64,000 nt of DNA from Hyphomicrobium_A sp963745205 (GTDB lineage: Bacteria; Pseudomonadota; Alphaproteobacteria; Rhizobiales; Hyphomicrobiaceae). The stretch covers positions 124,001 through 188,000 of the forward strand of contig CAVUWX010000022.1 in the NCBI GenBank assembly GCA_963745205.1. The letters run 5' to 3'. The notes beneath the pieces are model-generated. The model did no database searches, was not told the origin of the DNA, and saw only the letters and a program-made list of their open reading frames with translations. A program made the position numbers and the translations under genes. Positions 53,791 through 62,602 of the stretch are shown piece by piece. Position 1 is the first letter of the stretch; the number at the start of each line of letters is the position of its first letter.

Positions 53791-54432
53791 TCACGTCGGC
53801 GGACAGGCGGCGCCGCTGTCGACCCAAGCTTTGATGAGGGTGCCGAACTCCGCTTGCGTGCCCGGCGCCGGGGTGCGGCCTGCGCCCGGATGCCAGCCCC
53901 AGCCGACGAGCGAATCCTCGGCCATGTGATGCACAAGCTCATCCATCGACTTGCCGCCGTTGCGCTTTGGGTCCTTGATCTGCTCGCAGATCTCGCCCAG
54001 CGACTTGCCGACCCACGCCATCTCGATCGGCGCCAGGTGCCACTCGGGGTGGCCGGGCAGGCGCGCGGCATCGAAGTTTTCCGGCCCGTGGCAGGTCGTG
54101 CAACGCATGCCAATGGCGCCGAAGCCGTCGATGCCGCGCACGACGAGCGGCAGGTGCGGGTGGCGGTCGTCACCCTGTGCTGGACGGTCGCCCGCAGGAT
54201 GACAGTTCATGCAGCGCGCGCTGGTAATGACTTTGCCGGCCTCGGCGAAGAGCGCTTGCGAGCGCTGCTTCTCGTCGGCAATGGAAGCGAACGCGCTGAC
54301 CGGCTTCAAGCCCACTGCGGGGTCGGGCGTCGCGGCAGAGACGGCGAGGCCGGTGCCAACGATCGCCAGGGTCCCCGCGAGACTGATCGCTGTCGATTGC
54401 ATGCGCATCCCGTTCACCTTCAGCGTGACCAT
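53791..54432 (-). CDS. Di-heme c-type cytochrome of an isoquinoline-oxidoreductase-type cluster
   Basis: 213 residues. The export signal MQSTAISLAGTLAIVG starts at about residue 11, and two heme motifs follow (CMNCH about 73-77 and CTTCH about 110-114), with further methionines as possible axial ligands. It matches the small exported proteins annotated as isoquinoline 1-oxidoreductase subunit, which carry electrons away from the molybdenum hydroxylase. Oddity: the first eight residues read MVTLKVNG, the usual start of the 2Fe-2S subunit of such an enzyme, joined directly to the signal peptide (MRMQS at 54408). The catalytic subunit genes are missing. GAGG precedes the ATG at 54432. Confidence 0.75.
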   Translation of the reverse strand: MVTLKVNGMRMQSTAISLAGTLAIVGTGLAVSAATPDPAVGLKPVSAFASIADEKQRSQALFAEAGKVITSARCMNCHPAGDRPAQGDDRHPHLPLVVRGIDGFGAIGMRCTTCHGPENFDAARLPGHPEWHLAPIEMAWVGKSLGEICEQIKDPKRNGGKSMDELVHHMAEDSLVGWGWHPGAGRTPAPGTQAEFGTLIKAWVDSGAACPPT

Positions 54433-54536
54433 CGGCTGCCTCGTTTTATGCAATCATGGATATGGGACGAGGAGAAGGTGCTCTAGGGCAGGTGAGGCTG
54501 TCGGGCGCAAGAGTCAAGGTCAAGGACCAGGCTACG

Positions 54537-54662
54537 TCGCTGAACCAGACGACGCTGATCTACAAGCGAGCGGGTAACCTGCAGGCCATCCAGCTCCCGC
54601 TCGGTCACACGAAGATCGTACTGGGGGTCGGGACGGCACGGCGAGACTACTCTGCGGAGTAG
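54537..54662 (+). pseudogene. Tyrosine recombinase C-terminal remnant
   Basis: A 41-codon stretch reads SLNQTTLIYKRAGNLQAIQL, then PLGHTKI, ending RRDYSAE. This matches the C-terminal block of phage-type integrases (R-x-T-K-A-T-L-I-Y-R-x-T-G-N-L-R-A-V-Q-L-L-L-G-H-T), including the HTK active-site region. The catalytic tyrosine (usual STVRYLG) is lost after HTKI. No N-terminal part exists; upstream is the start of the cytochrome gene. It overlaps the 3' end of the hydrolase gene on the other strand. Likely a scar of an element that once sat here. Confidence 0.65.
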
Positions 54663-56572
54663 CGCCAGTATTCGTTCTTTCCCGGATTGACGGCCTTCAG
54701 CTTGTTAAAACGCACATCGGGCGGGCGCAAGCCCGTCGCAATCAGCTTGCCGATGTCGGTCAGTAGGTCGTTGTTCTGTGCATAATCTGAGTGATTGAGA
54801 GCGAAGACGTCCGTGCTCGCGGCGGTGACGTCGATCGTATCAACGCCCGCCACGACAAGTGGGCCCGTGGCCGGCACGTCGCCCGCTCGGTAGTGGCCCC
54901 AGAAGTTGCGCGAAACGAGAAGAGCGCGATCGTTCGCGGCTGCGTAGAGCGTCACGCCTTTGGCGAACCCTTTGATCTGCTGAGCCAGGTTGGCGAAGTT
55001 GTCGGCGTCGACATCGGGCGCAGCGAGGATCACCTGGCTGACAACCACGCCCTTCGGGGCGGCCGAATTCATGTCCTTCAAAACGTCGAGAAGCGCCTTG
55101 TTGCCCATGCTATGCGCGATCACGCTGATGGTCTTTGCGCCCGTTTCCTTCACGACGAGATCGAGGAATTGCCGCAAGTAGGGCTCCGACCCTTCGGCGC
55201 TCTCGCGGTCGTAAGTATAGCTTGCCACGGCTCCGCCCGAGGGCCAGCTGTATACGAACGGCGCGCCGTCAAAGTGCAAATCGTACGCGATCTGAGCCGT
55301 ACGGTAGAGGGCGTTGTCAAAGGATGTATCGTAGCCGTGCACAAATACGATGGCGTGATCTTTGAACGTTTTTGAGCCGGCGAGGCGCGCGCGTGCCAAG
55401 CGCAAGAAATCGTTCTTCGTGAGACTCTTGATCTCTTGCAGAGTGAAATGCTTCTTCGGATCCTCGGCCTGCTCGTAGATGGTGACATCGAAATAGGGAA
55501 TGCGGATCGCCCACGGACGCTCGACCTGAGGGACTTGATGAATCTTCGGGACCGTCACGAGCGCACGACCAAGCTCTAGCCGGTGCGCGCGATCCGCGTT
55601 GTAGGAAAGGCGTTTCGGGTTCGGCTCGTGATCGCGGTCGGTCCCATAGAAAACCGGCACGACGTCCCAATCTGATTGAGCCCCCTCCGTCGCAGGTTGC
55701 GCCTGCGGCGATTCGGTAGGCCGTACTTGCTTGGAGGTCGCCGAGTTCGGTGGCGCAACGTCAGGTGCGATTTTAGGTTCCGGCGGCGACTGTTCGCCGA
55801 AGGACTTGTTGGCCGGCGCAATTCGCTTCTCACTGCGGAACGTCGTTGCTGGACGCGCGTTCTCGCTCTCCCTGGGCGGCGCGGATGCCCTGTCCCGGAG
55901 CACGCGCGCTTGTTGCGTGAGCTGTGCAGCATCCGCCGTACGCCCTTGAGATTGATAGACGGATGCCAAGTTGCCGAGTGCAGTCGCCACGTCGGGAGCG
56001 CTGTTCGGATTGTTGGCGAGTGACTTCTCCTGAATTGCTAGCGCGCGTTTGTAGTACTGCTCGGCGAGATCGTGTTTGCCCTGCGCTTGATAGAAACCTG
56101 CGAGATTGTTGAGGCTGGTAATGGTGTCCGGATGATCGGGTCCTAGCGACTTTTCACGAATGTCCAGCGCGCGCTTGTAGGCCTGCTCGGCCTCCGAATA
56201 GCGGTGCAAGCGAACATAGAGTCCGCCGAGGGTCGTGAGCGCCATTGCCACGCTGGGATGCTCGTGTCCATGCCGCTGCTCGGCAAGGGCGAGAGAGCGT
56301 TGGGCGGTGAAGACGGCAGTGTCGTGCGCCCCGGCTTTGCGCAGTTGTTCGACGCGGCGCTTAAGCAGGGCCTGGCGTCTGGCTGCATCACTACTGGTGA
56401 TCTCTTTCTTCGCCTGCGGCTCGGTACCGGGCTTCAGCTGCGCCAACTGCTGCCAATCATTCGCCAAGTCAAACGAGCGACTCTCGGCATTCGCTTTTTG
56501 AGAATTGGAGCAGATCAACACGCTGCCGAGTAGGAAAAGTGCAAAGGATCTGATCAGATTGCGTCCCGGCAC
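54647..56572 (-). CDS. Exported TPR / alpha-beta hydrolase (DUF900) protein
   Basis: 641 residues. Signal peptide (about 8-28), an array of TPR repeats (about 80-220: ALTTLGGLYVRLHRYSEAEQ, SLNNLAGFYQAQGKHDLAEQ, ALGNLASVYQSQGRTADAAQ), a disordered linker (about 225-310), then a DUF900 alpha/beta hydrolase domain (about 310-600) with VPVFYGTDRD, IVFVHGYDTSFDNAL and the nucleophile elbow IAHSMGNKA (Ser about 487). Substrate unknown; DUF900 members are esterase/lipase-like. GTG 56572 is the chosen start; a TTG at 56584 is possible. Next to the exported TPR–CHAT gene, on the same strand, with 74 bases between. Confidence 0.8.
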   Translation of the reverse strand: MPGRNLIRSFALFLLGSVLICSNSQKANAESRSFDLANDWQQLAQLKPGTEPQAKKEITSSDAARRQALLKRRVEQLRKAGAHDTAVFTAQRSLALAEQRHGHEHPSVAMALTTLGGLYVRLHRYSEAEQAYKRALDIREKSLGPDHPDTITSLNNLAGFYQAQGKHDLAEQYYKRALAIQEKSLANNPNSAPDVATALGNLASVYQSQGRTADAAQLTQQARVLRDRASAPPRESENARPATTFRSEKRIAPANKSFGEQSPPEPKIAPDVAPPNSATSKQVRPTESPQAQPATEGAQSDWDVVPVFYGTDRDHEPNPKRLSYNADRAHRLELGRALVTVPKIHQVPQVERPWAIRIPYFDVTIYEQAEDPKKHFTLQEIKSLTKNDFLRLARARLAGSKTFKDHAIVFVHGYDTSFDNALYRTAQIAYDLHFDGAPFVYSWPSGGAVASYTYDRESAEGSEPYLRQFLDLVVKETGAKTISVIAHSMGNKALLDVLKDMNSAAPKGVVVSQVILAAPDVDADNFANLAQQIKGFAKGVTLYAAANDRALLVSRNFWGHYRAGDVPATGPLVVAGVDTIDVTAASTDVFALNHSDYAQNNDLLTDIGKLIATGLRPPDVRFNKLKAVNPGKNEYWRYSAE

Positions 56573-56658
56573 GGTTGCCCCCAACTATTGCCTACCAAAC
56601 TTGTGTTTAGGCACTATATCGCGGTTGCTATGGAATGGCATCGGTCCACCGGCTGCTT

Positions 56659-59484
56659 CTATTGCCCGGTGTAGATGAAGCCCGCCCAGAAATATGGATG
56701 CGCATAGGGATGCGCGGGCCCCGGCGCCGGCGCGGTCGCAACGGGGGTCGTTCCGTTGCTTCCCGTCGACAGCTCGAGCGGTGCATTGCGATGCGGGTGC
56801 GCCACTGAAGTCGACCTGAGTTCTTGGGCAATGGATGCGAGCTGAGTGCCCTGCAGACTTCCGTGCGCTGCGGCGACATTGGCGTATCCGTTGAGGTCGT
56901 CGTCGGTCGCGTCGCGCAGCCACGCCTGCGCCTGGCTCAGCGCCGCGGGCGGATCCAAGCCTCCCTCCAGGTGCAGATCGTAGAACTTCGCCATCAGCAA
57001 TGCCGTTGCTGCGTCGGACACCGGCCACAGCGTGCCAAGCACGCCGGCGGCGCCGAGCGCGGTGAAGGTGGCGGGCAACCCGATGAACTCGTCGGGACTG
57101 CTGGTGATGTCGTAAAGACCCGTTTCACAGGCGGAGAGCACGACGAGCCGCGGCCGGCCCAGGCCATCGGCTTCGAGCAGGCGTCCGACGCTGAGCCGCG
57201 CCGCATCGTGCATGAGGAGCGCCGACTGGCGCGCCTCCAGCCACGAAAACGTTCCATGCGTTGCGAAATGCCAATACGTCTTGCCCTTGAGGCCCACGAG
57301 GACACCCTCGGGCGTCGCCGCTGCGCCCTCAAGGACGGTGCGGTCGGCGCTGGTGAAGTGGGAAGCGACAAACGCGGCCTCTTTCTCCGTGCCGGGCAGG
57401 TCGCCGGTCGGATTAACGACGGCGGCAAGCGTCGCACGTTTGGGATTGGCGACGAGATCATTCCCCGCGGTGAGCGCTTCGAGGCTTGGGGCGTAGACAA
57501 TCTGGTACTCATCGGCTAACCGCCGTTTGCTGGCCGGGTCCTGAGCGAGGCCAAGCGGCAGGATGCCGAGCCAGCCCGACGGCAACCACACGAGCCGCGT
57601 GCCGCGCTTGACGCCGTGCTCCCTGAGTGCTGCATCGAGCTTGCCGCCGAACAGGCGCCAGAGCTCAGGCCCGATCCGGTCGATGCCGGCGATCCATTCC
57701 GGCCAGCGCCGCTCGGCGTCGGGCCCCTCCAGGTAGTTGACGAAATAGGTGCCGATCCATCCGGTGTTTGGCGCGTCCTTGGGGCCGATGAGCAGCTCGG
57801 CGAGGCTGTTCGTATTGAGCGCCGGCACGTCGAGGACCGTCAGACCGTTGCCAGTTCTGGTCGGGCCCACGATCAGAAGCCTACCACCCAAATCCGTGAC
57901 CACCGGCATGACCACCGTGCCGCCATTAGCGGCAATGCGGTGCGCCTCTGCCAGCGCGGGCATCGGCGGCCCGCTGCCTTTGCCGCCGCGGTCAACCATT
58001 GCGAAAAGCTCGCGGCGAAGGCCGATCAGCTCGTCGATGGCAGCAGCGCGGTCGGTTCCACGCGCCGTGTCAGCGGCCTCCTGACTGGCGCGGATCGCTC
58101 CGCGTAGCTCATCGAGGCGGCGGCGTTGATCGGCGGGAAGATCGATCGTCTGCAGTTTCAGCGCGACGGCGAGCAGCCGCGCGCGCCCTTCATCGGCAAG
58201 CTCGAACGCCTTTTCCGTTTCACCCCGCTGCAGAGCAGCGTAGGCAGACTCGGCAAACAGAGGCCCGGCATCGGCGATGAGGGCCCGAGCTTCCGCCTCC
58301 GAAACGCCTTGGCCGAACAGCAGCAGGAACGCTTCTCGCGCGCTCGCGTGGATCGGCGCGACAAGCGTCCATTCGCCGGATTCCATGAGCACGCGGCCGA
58401 GCAGCCGCGACGTGCGCAAATGATCCAGCGGCGCGGCATCGCGCGTAAACACGGTGAGTGCCGCCTTGAAGCTCGCGACCGCCTTCTGCCGGTTGCTGAC
58501 CCGGTCTCCTTGAATGCGGTCGGCGTACGTCTTTCCTAGATTGTGCTGAGCTTGGGCCCACAACTGAGGGGTCGCCTCGCGTGTGAACACGGTGAGAGCC
58601 GCCTGCAGATACGCGATGGCCTTCTCCTGATTTTGAGCGATGTCTCCGCGCATGCGACCTAGATAGGCGATAGCAAGGTTGTTCTGCGCCTGCGCCCACT
58701 GCTCGGGATGGGTATCGCGCGAGAACACTGACAGCGCTGCCTCGAGATGCGCGATTGCCATCTCGCGGTTATCAGCTTGCTGGCCGCGCAGGCGCTTGCT
58801 GAAGGCGTTGGCGAGATTGTTCTGTGCGGCTGCCCAACGGTCGGGGTCCTTTTCCTGCTTGAGCACCGTCAGCGCCGCTTCGAAACGCGCAATCGCGTCC
58901 TCCACGTTCTGCGCCCGGTCGCCCTGGATACGGCTCCAGTAGACAATGGCGAGGTTGTTCTGCAGTTGGCCCCATAGGTCAGGGGCGGCGTCATGCGAAA
59001 AGACGGTCTGCGCCGCCTCGAAGTGCGCAATTGCCGTTTCCTGATTATCGGCGCGCTCACCTCGGATGCGCTGCCAATAGGCGATTCCGAGATTGTTGTG
59101 CGCCATGGCCCAATCTTGCGTGTCCGCCTCGCGTGTCCAGGTCGTCAAGGCCCCTTGGAGATACTGGATCGCCTTCTCCACGTTGTCGGCGAACATACCA
59201 CGCGTGCGATTGGCATAGAGCGCGCCGAGCCCGGCCGAAAGCTCTGCCTTGAAACGTTGGCGCGGGATCTCGAGGGACCATGTTGGGACCGCCGGCTCTA
59301 GCGCGAGCGCGCGTTCGCCGAGCTCTATCTTCTCCTCGGTATCGCGCGCCTGCTGCCACGCTTGATAGGTGGTCGCCAGTTCAGCGCTTTGCGCCGGATG
59401 CAAACTACCTTGTTGCGCAAATGTTGGCGCGCTCGCGAGCGCGACGCCAAGGACAATCAGGAGATGCCCGAATGAAAGGCGCAT
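56659..59484 (-). CDS. Exported TPR–CHAT caspase-like protease
   Basis: 941 residues. Signal peptide (about 1-23, ending FAQQ), then six tandem repeats of exactly 46 residues (about 79-354: WAQAQNNLAIAYxxRxxGDx pattern), then a helical linker and a CHAT domain (about 590-920) with the catalytic dyad His in WHFATHGT (about 740) and Cys in LSACETG (about 784). The end FWAGFIYTG is a usual CHAT C-terminus. CHAT proteases (separase/caspase relatives) often cleave partner proteins; here the signal peptide sends it out of the cytoplasm, which is unusual for the best-known bacterial examples. Same strand as the DUF900 gene. Confidence 0.88.
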   Translation of the reverse strand: MRLSFGHLLIVLGVALASAPTFAQQGSLHPAQSAELATTYQAWQQARDTEEKIELGERALALEPAVPTWSLEIPRQRFKAELSAGLGALYANRTRGMFADNVEKAIQYLQGALTTWTREADTQDWAMAHNNLGIAYWQRIRGERADNQETAIAHFEAAQTVFSHDAAPDLWGQLQNNLAIVYWSRIQGDRAQNVEDAIARFEAALTVLKQEKDPDRWAAAQNNLANAFSKRLRGQQADNREMAIAHLEAALSVFSRDTHPEQWAQAQNNLAIAYLGRMRGDIAQNQEKAIAYLQAALTVFTREATPQLWAQAQHNLGKTYADRIQGDRVSNRQKAVASFKAALTVFTRDAAPLDHLRTSRLLGRVLMESGEWTLVAPIHASAREAFLLLFGQGVSEAEARALIADAGPLFAESAYAALQRGETEKAFELADEGRARLLAVALKLQTIDLPADQRRRLDELRGAIRASQEAADTARGTDRAAAIDELIGLRRELFAMVDRGGKGSGPPMPALAEAHRIAANGGTVVMPVVTDLGGRLLIVGPTRTGNGLTVLDVPALNTNSLAELLIGPKDAPNTGWIGTYFVNYLEGPDAERRWPEWIAGIDRIGPELWRLFGGKLDAALREHGVKRGTRLVWLPSGWLGILPLGLAQDPASKRRLADEYQIVYAPSLEALTAGNDLVANPKRATLAAVVNPTGDLPGTEKEAAFVASHFTSADRTVLEGAAATPEGVLVGLKGKTYWHFATHGTFSWLEARQSALLMHDAARLSVGRLLEADGLGRPRLVVLSACETGLYDITSSPDEFIGLPATFTALGAAGVLGTLWPVSDAATALLMAKFYDLHLEGGLDPPAALSQAQAWLRDATDDDLNGYANVAAAHGSLQGTQLASIAQELRSTSVAHPHRNAPLELSTGSNGTTPVATAPAPGPAHPYAHPYFWAGFIYTGQ

Positions 59485-59549
59485 TCCACCCTCCGCGTTG
59501 CTGCGTCGGCGTGCTTGGCACGGCTAGGCCGCAAAGTTCGTGATCGATT

Positions 59550-59831
59550 TCATCGAGTGAGACGGGGCATGACGTTGAGATAGCGGCCCCCATTGCTGTC
59601 GATCTCTGCGACAAGCTCGTTGACACCCCGCATCACCGACTCGACCCACTTTGCAGCGGCGGGGCTATCCTGGCTAATGGCAAGCGCATAGGTTCGAAAC
59701 ACTAGATAGAAGGCCTCCGTACGCTGCTCAACAGGGAGCTTGGCGAGGGTGATGGCCGTGCGTTGGATCGTAGTGAGCGTTTGCTCGACTAGCTCGAGCT
59801 CCTCAACGTACGCGAGGTACTCTTTGCGCAT
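59550..59831 (-). CDS. Small helical protein upstream of the CHAT gene
   Basis: 93 residues, mostly alpha-helix: EYLAYVEELELVEQTLTTI, EAFYLVFRTYALAIS, AKWVESVMRGVNELVAEI. No signal or membrane helix; no family recognised. It lies 65 bases ahead of the CHAT gene on the same strand and may be transcribed with it. Weak ribosome site. A possible partner or inhibitor of the protease is speculation. Confidence 0.55.
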   Translation of the reverse strand: MRKEYLAYVEELELVEQTLTTIQRTAITLAKLPVEQRTEAFYLVFRTYALAISQDSPAAAKWVESVMRGVNELVAEIDSNGGRYLNVMPRLTR

Positions 59832-60010
59832 CTAGGAACCGACGCGAACATCAGATGAGAGAGCTTGCCCGACGAGGGATCTTTTGAGATGCGAACGCAT
59901 ACAATTGCCTCTTTGCGTCTAGCGTTGAGCTACGTGGCCGTTGAAGGGCTGAACCGACCTACCTAGGGCGAGCTTCAGCATGCAATCCCGCTGGTCGGAT
60001 GAACTGGCCT
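59832..60010. other. Intergenic region
   Basis: 179 bases without a gene; no terminator or motif recognised. Confidence 0.25.
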
Positions 60011-60490
60011 TCAAGAGCGAAAGGGCACAACAGTCTCTGCTGCGGGTGCCGGCTCGAGCTCGGGGGCCACTTCGCGGGGATCAGCGACCTTGCGCGCGCG
60101 ACCATCGAAAGTGGCGCCCTGCTCGATCGCTAGTGAACAGCTGCTGATGTCGCCTTCGACATGGGCCTTCGAATGTAAGACCACGTTGTCGCCAAAGATC
60201 GCACCATTGACCCGCCCCGACACAGCTACCTTGTTCGCGGCAATTGAGCCGACGATCACTGCCTGCTCGCCGATCACCAACTCTGCGCAATGGAGGTTCG
60301 CTTCGATAGTTCCGTCGATGCGCAAGGAGCCTTTGCAGCGCATGGTTATGCTCGGCCCCTCGATGGAGAGATCGCTGCCGATTACCGAGACCCCTTCAGG
60401 ACTAGGTCTGTCGGCGGTGGACGTCCACCGCTGCTCTGGCTTCAGTTCAGGGGGTGCGATTGATTGTGGAGCAGGTCTCTTGAAAACCAT
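60011..60490 (-). CDS. Bactofilin (first of two)
   Basis: 159 residues. Central bactofilin domain (about 45-130), a right-handed beta-helix built of hexapeptide-like turns: KGSLRIDGTIEANLHCAELV, VAVSGRVNGAIFG and HVEGDISSCSLAIEQGATFDG, with a disordered proline-rich start and end. Bactofilins polymerise without nucleotide into cytoskeletal filaments that scaffold cell-wall enzymes. Second copy lies 133 bases upstream in the same direction. Confidence 0.92.
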   Translation of the reverse strand: MVFKRPAPQSIAPPELKPEQRWTSTADRPSPEGVSVIGSDLSIEGPSITMRCKGSLRIDGTIEANLHCAELVIGEQAVIVGSIAANKVAVSGRVNGAIFGDNVVLHSKAHVEGDISSCSLAIEQGATFDGRARKVADPREVAPELEPAPAAETVVPFRS

Positions 60491-60623
60491 GACGGTCCTC
60501 CCTCGCGCTATTATCGACTACCTCTAGGCGGCTTTGATCTCACCCCGTCTGCGCATGACGCCGTTGTCGAAAGGCAGGCGAAGGCAGGACCGATCCTCAT
60601 GTCCCACGCCTTATGCGCCGTCC

Positions 60624-61115
60624 TCAGCTTATTCTGCGTTCGATCGCCTCGGGATCGAGAACCGGCATCAGTTCGTCCTTGTTCTTCGACAGGTGGACGC
60701 TGCCATCGAATTCAGCTCCTTCGGCGATGGCGAGTTTCTGATGCGTGATGTCGCCTTCCACCTGCGCAGACGCCTGCAGCTTGACGCTGATGGCGCGTAT
60801 CGAACCGCGCACACCGCCCCGCACTTCGATCGTTTCGGCCGACACCATGCCGATGACCGATCCTTCCTCGGTGATCACAACGTGTTTGCCATGGACATTG
60901 CCGCGAACGTCGCCATCGACCTGGAGCTTGTTCTTGGAAATAATGGTGATCCTGTCACCAAGGATGGTGAGATCGGTACCGATAACTGAGGTACCGCTTG
61001 CTGCGTCTGCCGCGGGTTCAAACGGAGAGGGACGAGATACGGCAGTGGTCGAGCCCGTGCGTGCCACGACGGGCTTGGGAAGGCTTGAGTCGTTCTTCGA
61101 ATCTGAATTGAACAC
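60624..61115 (-). CDS. Bactofilin (second of two)
   Basis: 163 residues with the same bactofilin beta-helix (about 45-130: KLQVDGDVRGNVHGKHVVI, ETIEVRGGVRGSIRA, QVEGDITHQKLAIAEGAEFDG) between disordered ends, but the ends differ from those of the first copy. The GTG at 61115 has GGAGG seven bases upstream and is preferred; a longer frame to 61157 has no such site. First gene of a bactofilin pair on the minus strand. Confidence 0.92.
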   Translation of the reverse strand: MFNSDSKNDSSLPKPVVARTGSTTAVSRPSPFEPAADAASGTSVIGTDLTILGDRITIISKNKLQVDGDVRGNVHGKHVVITEEGSVIGMVSAETIEVRGGVRGSIRAISVKLQASAQVEGDITHQKLAIAEGAEFDGSVHLSKNKDELMPVLDPEAIERRIS

Positions 61116-61537
61116 GGGTGTACCTCCGGCGCGAACGCGCTCTTGCTGTAACGGCACTACCCCAATCCAATTGGCGCATGGACCTTGGGCGATAGTTTGT
61201 CGGGGGCAAGAGAATTGCGCAGTGTTCCGCGCGTACTTCGATCGCCGCGCTAGATTTCACGGTTCACGCGCGAACTCGGGCTGAGCATATGTGCGAGCGA
61301 GTTCGTCATCGTTCGCTAAAAAACGCAATGGTGAGTGCACTCGTGCTGGTCAGCCGACAGCCATTTGTTTGGCGCAAATAGGAGTCATTGCAGTTTGAGC
61401 GAGTGAGCGTACATCGGTAAAGCGGCTTCGAAACGAACGCGCAGTTGCAGATGTGTCTGATAGCAGCTGGGCGCGGATTTCCTTCCCTGCGAGCAATCTA
61501 AGCGGCGCAACTTGTCGGCAAGGGGGGGCCGGGGTCC
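61116..61537. other. Divergent intergenic region
   Basis: About 420 bases between the bactofilin pair and the coiled-coil gene. I see no convincing gene. Less GC-rich in parts (CGCTAAAAAACGC around 61312-61326). Confidence 0.35.
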
Positions 61538-62569
61538 ATGATCTCGGTTTTGGCTGGACTTGCGATCGTAACCTTGGGGTGGATTGCGGTCTCAATGATC
61601 GTACACCCGCTGCGCCAGTTTTTTAGACTGCGCGAGCAAGTGCGGTCGCAAATGCAAAATTTCGCTAACGTATTCATTTCGGCGAAGGCCGAGAGCGAGG
61701 CACCGCTGCGCGAAGCGCAACAAGCACTTCGCGATCTAGCGACTCGGATGTCAGCCTTCACCCATGTGCGCGCCACGATGGCGACACTACCGCTACGCCG
61801 CATAGGGTTCGATCCATCCTCTGCCACGAACGGTTTGATCGGTCTCTCGAACACCCTTCCTACACATGGCATGGAGCGTTTGCGATGGCGCGCGCAAGTC
61901 GAGCGCGCCCTAAAGTTTCAGAATGCCCACGGAGACGCACGAATGGAACGCTTTGGTCTCAATCTTCTGCTCCTTATCGTGGCGTTGATCGCGATCTCCG
62001 TGGCAGCCTGGATGTACACTGCGAATAGGAACCTGCGTCACGATCTGAAGACAGCCCACATCGTGCGCGCCGCAATCGAGAAGAGCGCCAAGAGAACGAG
62101 TGAGCGGGCCTCTGAAGCCGAGAAAGCGACGGTAGCCGCCGAACAGTCAATTACAGAAGCACGTGCGCTATTGGTGGAAGCGCAGAAAGCGAAGTCAGCA
62201 ACCGAGCTTTCGCTTGCCAACGTGAATACGCAATTGGGGCTAACACGAAAGGCGAAGGTCGCAGCGGAACTTTCCCTCAAGCAGGTAAAGGAGCAACTCG
62301 CCACCTCGGAGAGCGCCAGAAGAACCTCTGAAGGTCAGCTGAAGATGCTGAGCGACGAGTTGGCCGTCATCAAGACCGCGAAGGATGCTGCCGAAGGAGG
62401 CCTCAAGGCGGCAAATGACCAATTGGCGCAGATCAAGGCCTTAAAGGAGGAATCCGATACTGCAGCGGTGAAAGCAAAGGAAGACCTCGAACGGGAGAGA
62501 ACAGCCCGCGAAGCCGCAGAGCAGGCCTTGCATGCCGCGCCCATACAGCGGTCCGCGCCGCCACAGTGA
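61538..62569 (+). CDS. Two-helix membrane protein with long coiled coil
   Basis: 343 residues. Membrane helix 1 (about 3-22), a cytoplasmic or periplasmic loop (about 25-135), helix 2 (about 145-164), then an extended coiled coil to the end (about 170-335) with low-complexity repeats (KAKVAAELSLKQVKEQL, SESARRTSEGQLKMLSDEL). No enzyme motif. It recalls membrane-anchored scaffolds, which fits the adjacent bactofilins, but that is inference. The reading frame continues after its TGA. Confidence 0.6.
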   Translation: MISVLAGLAIVTLGWIAVSMIVHPLRQFFRLREQVRSQMQNFANVFISAKAESEAPLREAQQALRDLATRMSAFTHVRATMATLPLRRIGFDPSSATNGLIGLSNTLPTHGMERLRWRAQVERALKFQNAHGDARMERFGLNLLLLIVALIAISVAAWMYTANRNLRHDLKTAHIVRAAIEKSAKRTSERASEAEKATVAAEQSITEARALLVEAQKAKSATELSLANVNTQLGLTRKAKVAAELSLKQVKEQLATSESARRTSEGQLKMLSDELAVIKTAKDAAEGGLKAANDQLAQIKALKEESDTAAVKAKEDLERERTAREAAEQALHAAPIQRSAPPQ

Positions 62570-62602
62570 GCGCTGGACGAGAGGGAAGCCGTAGTCGGCT
62601 CG

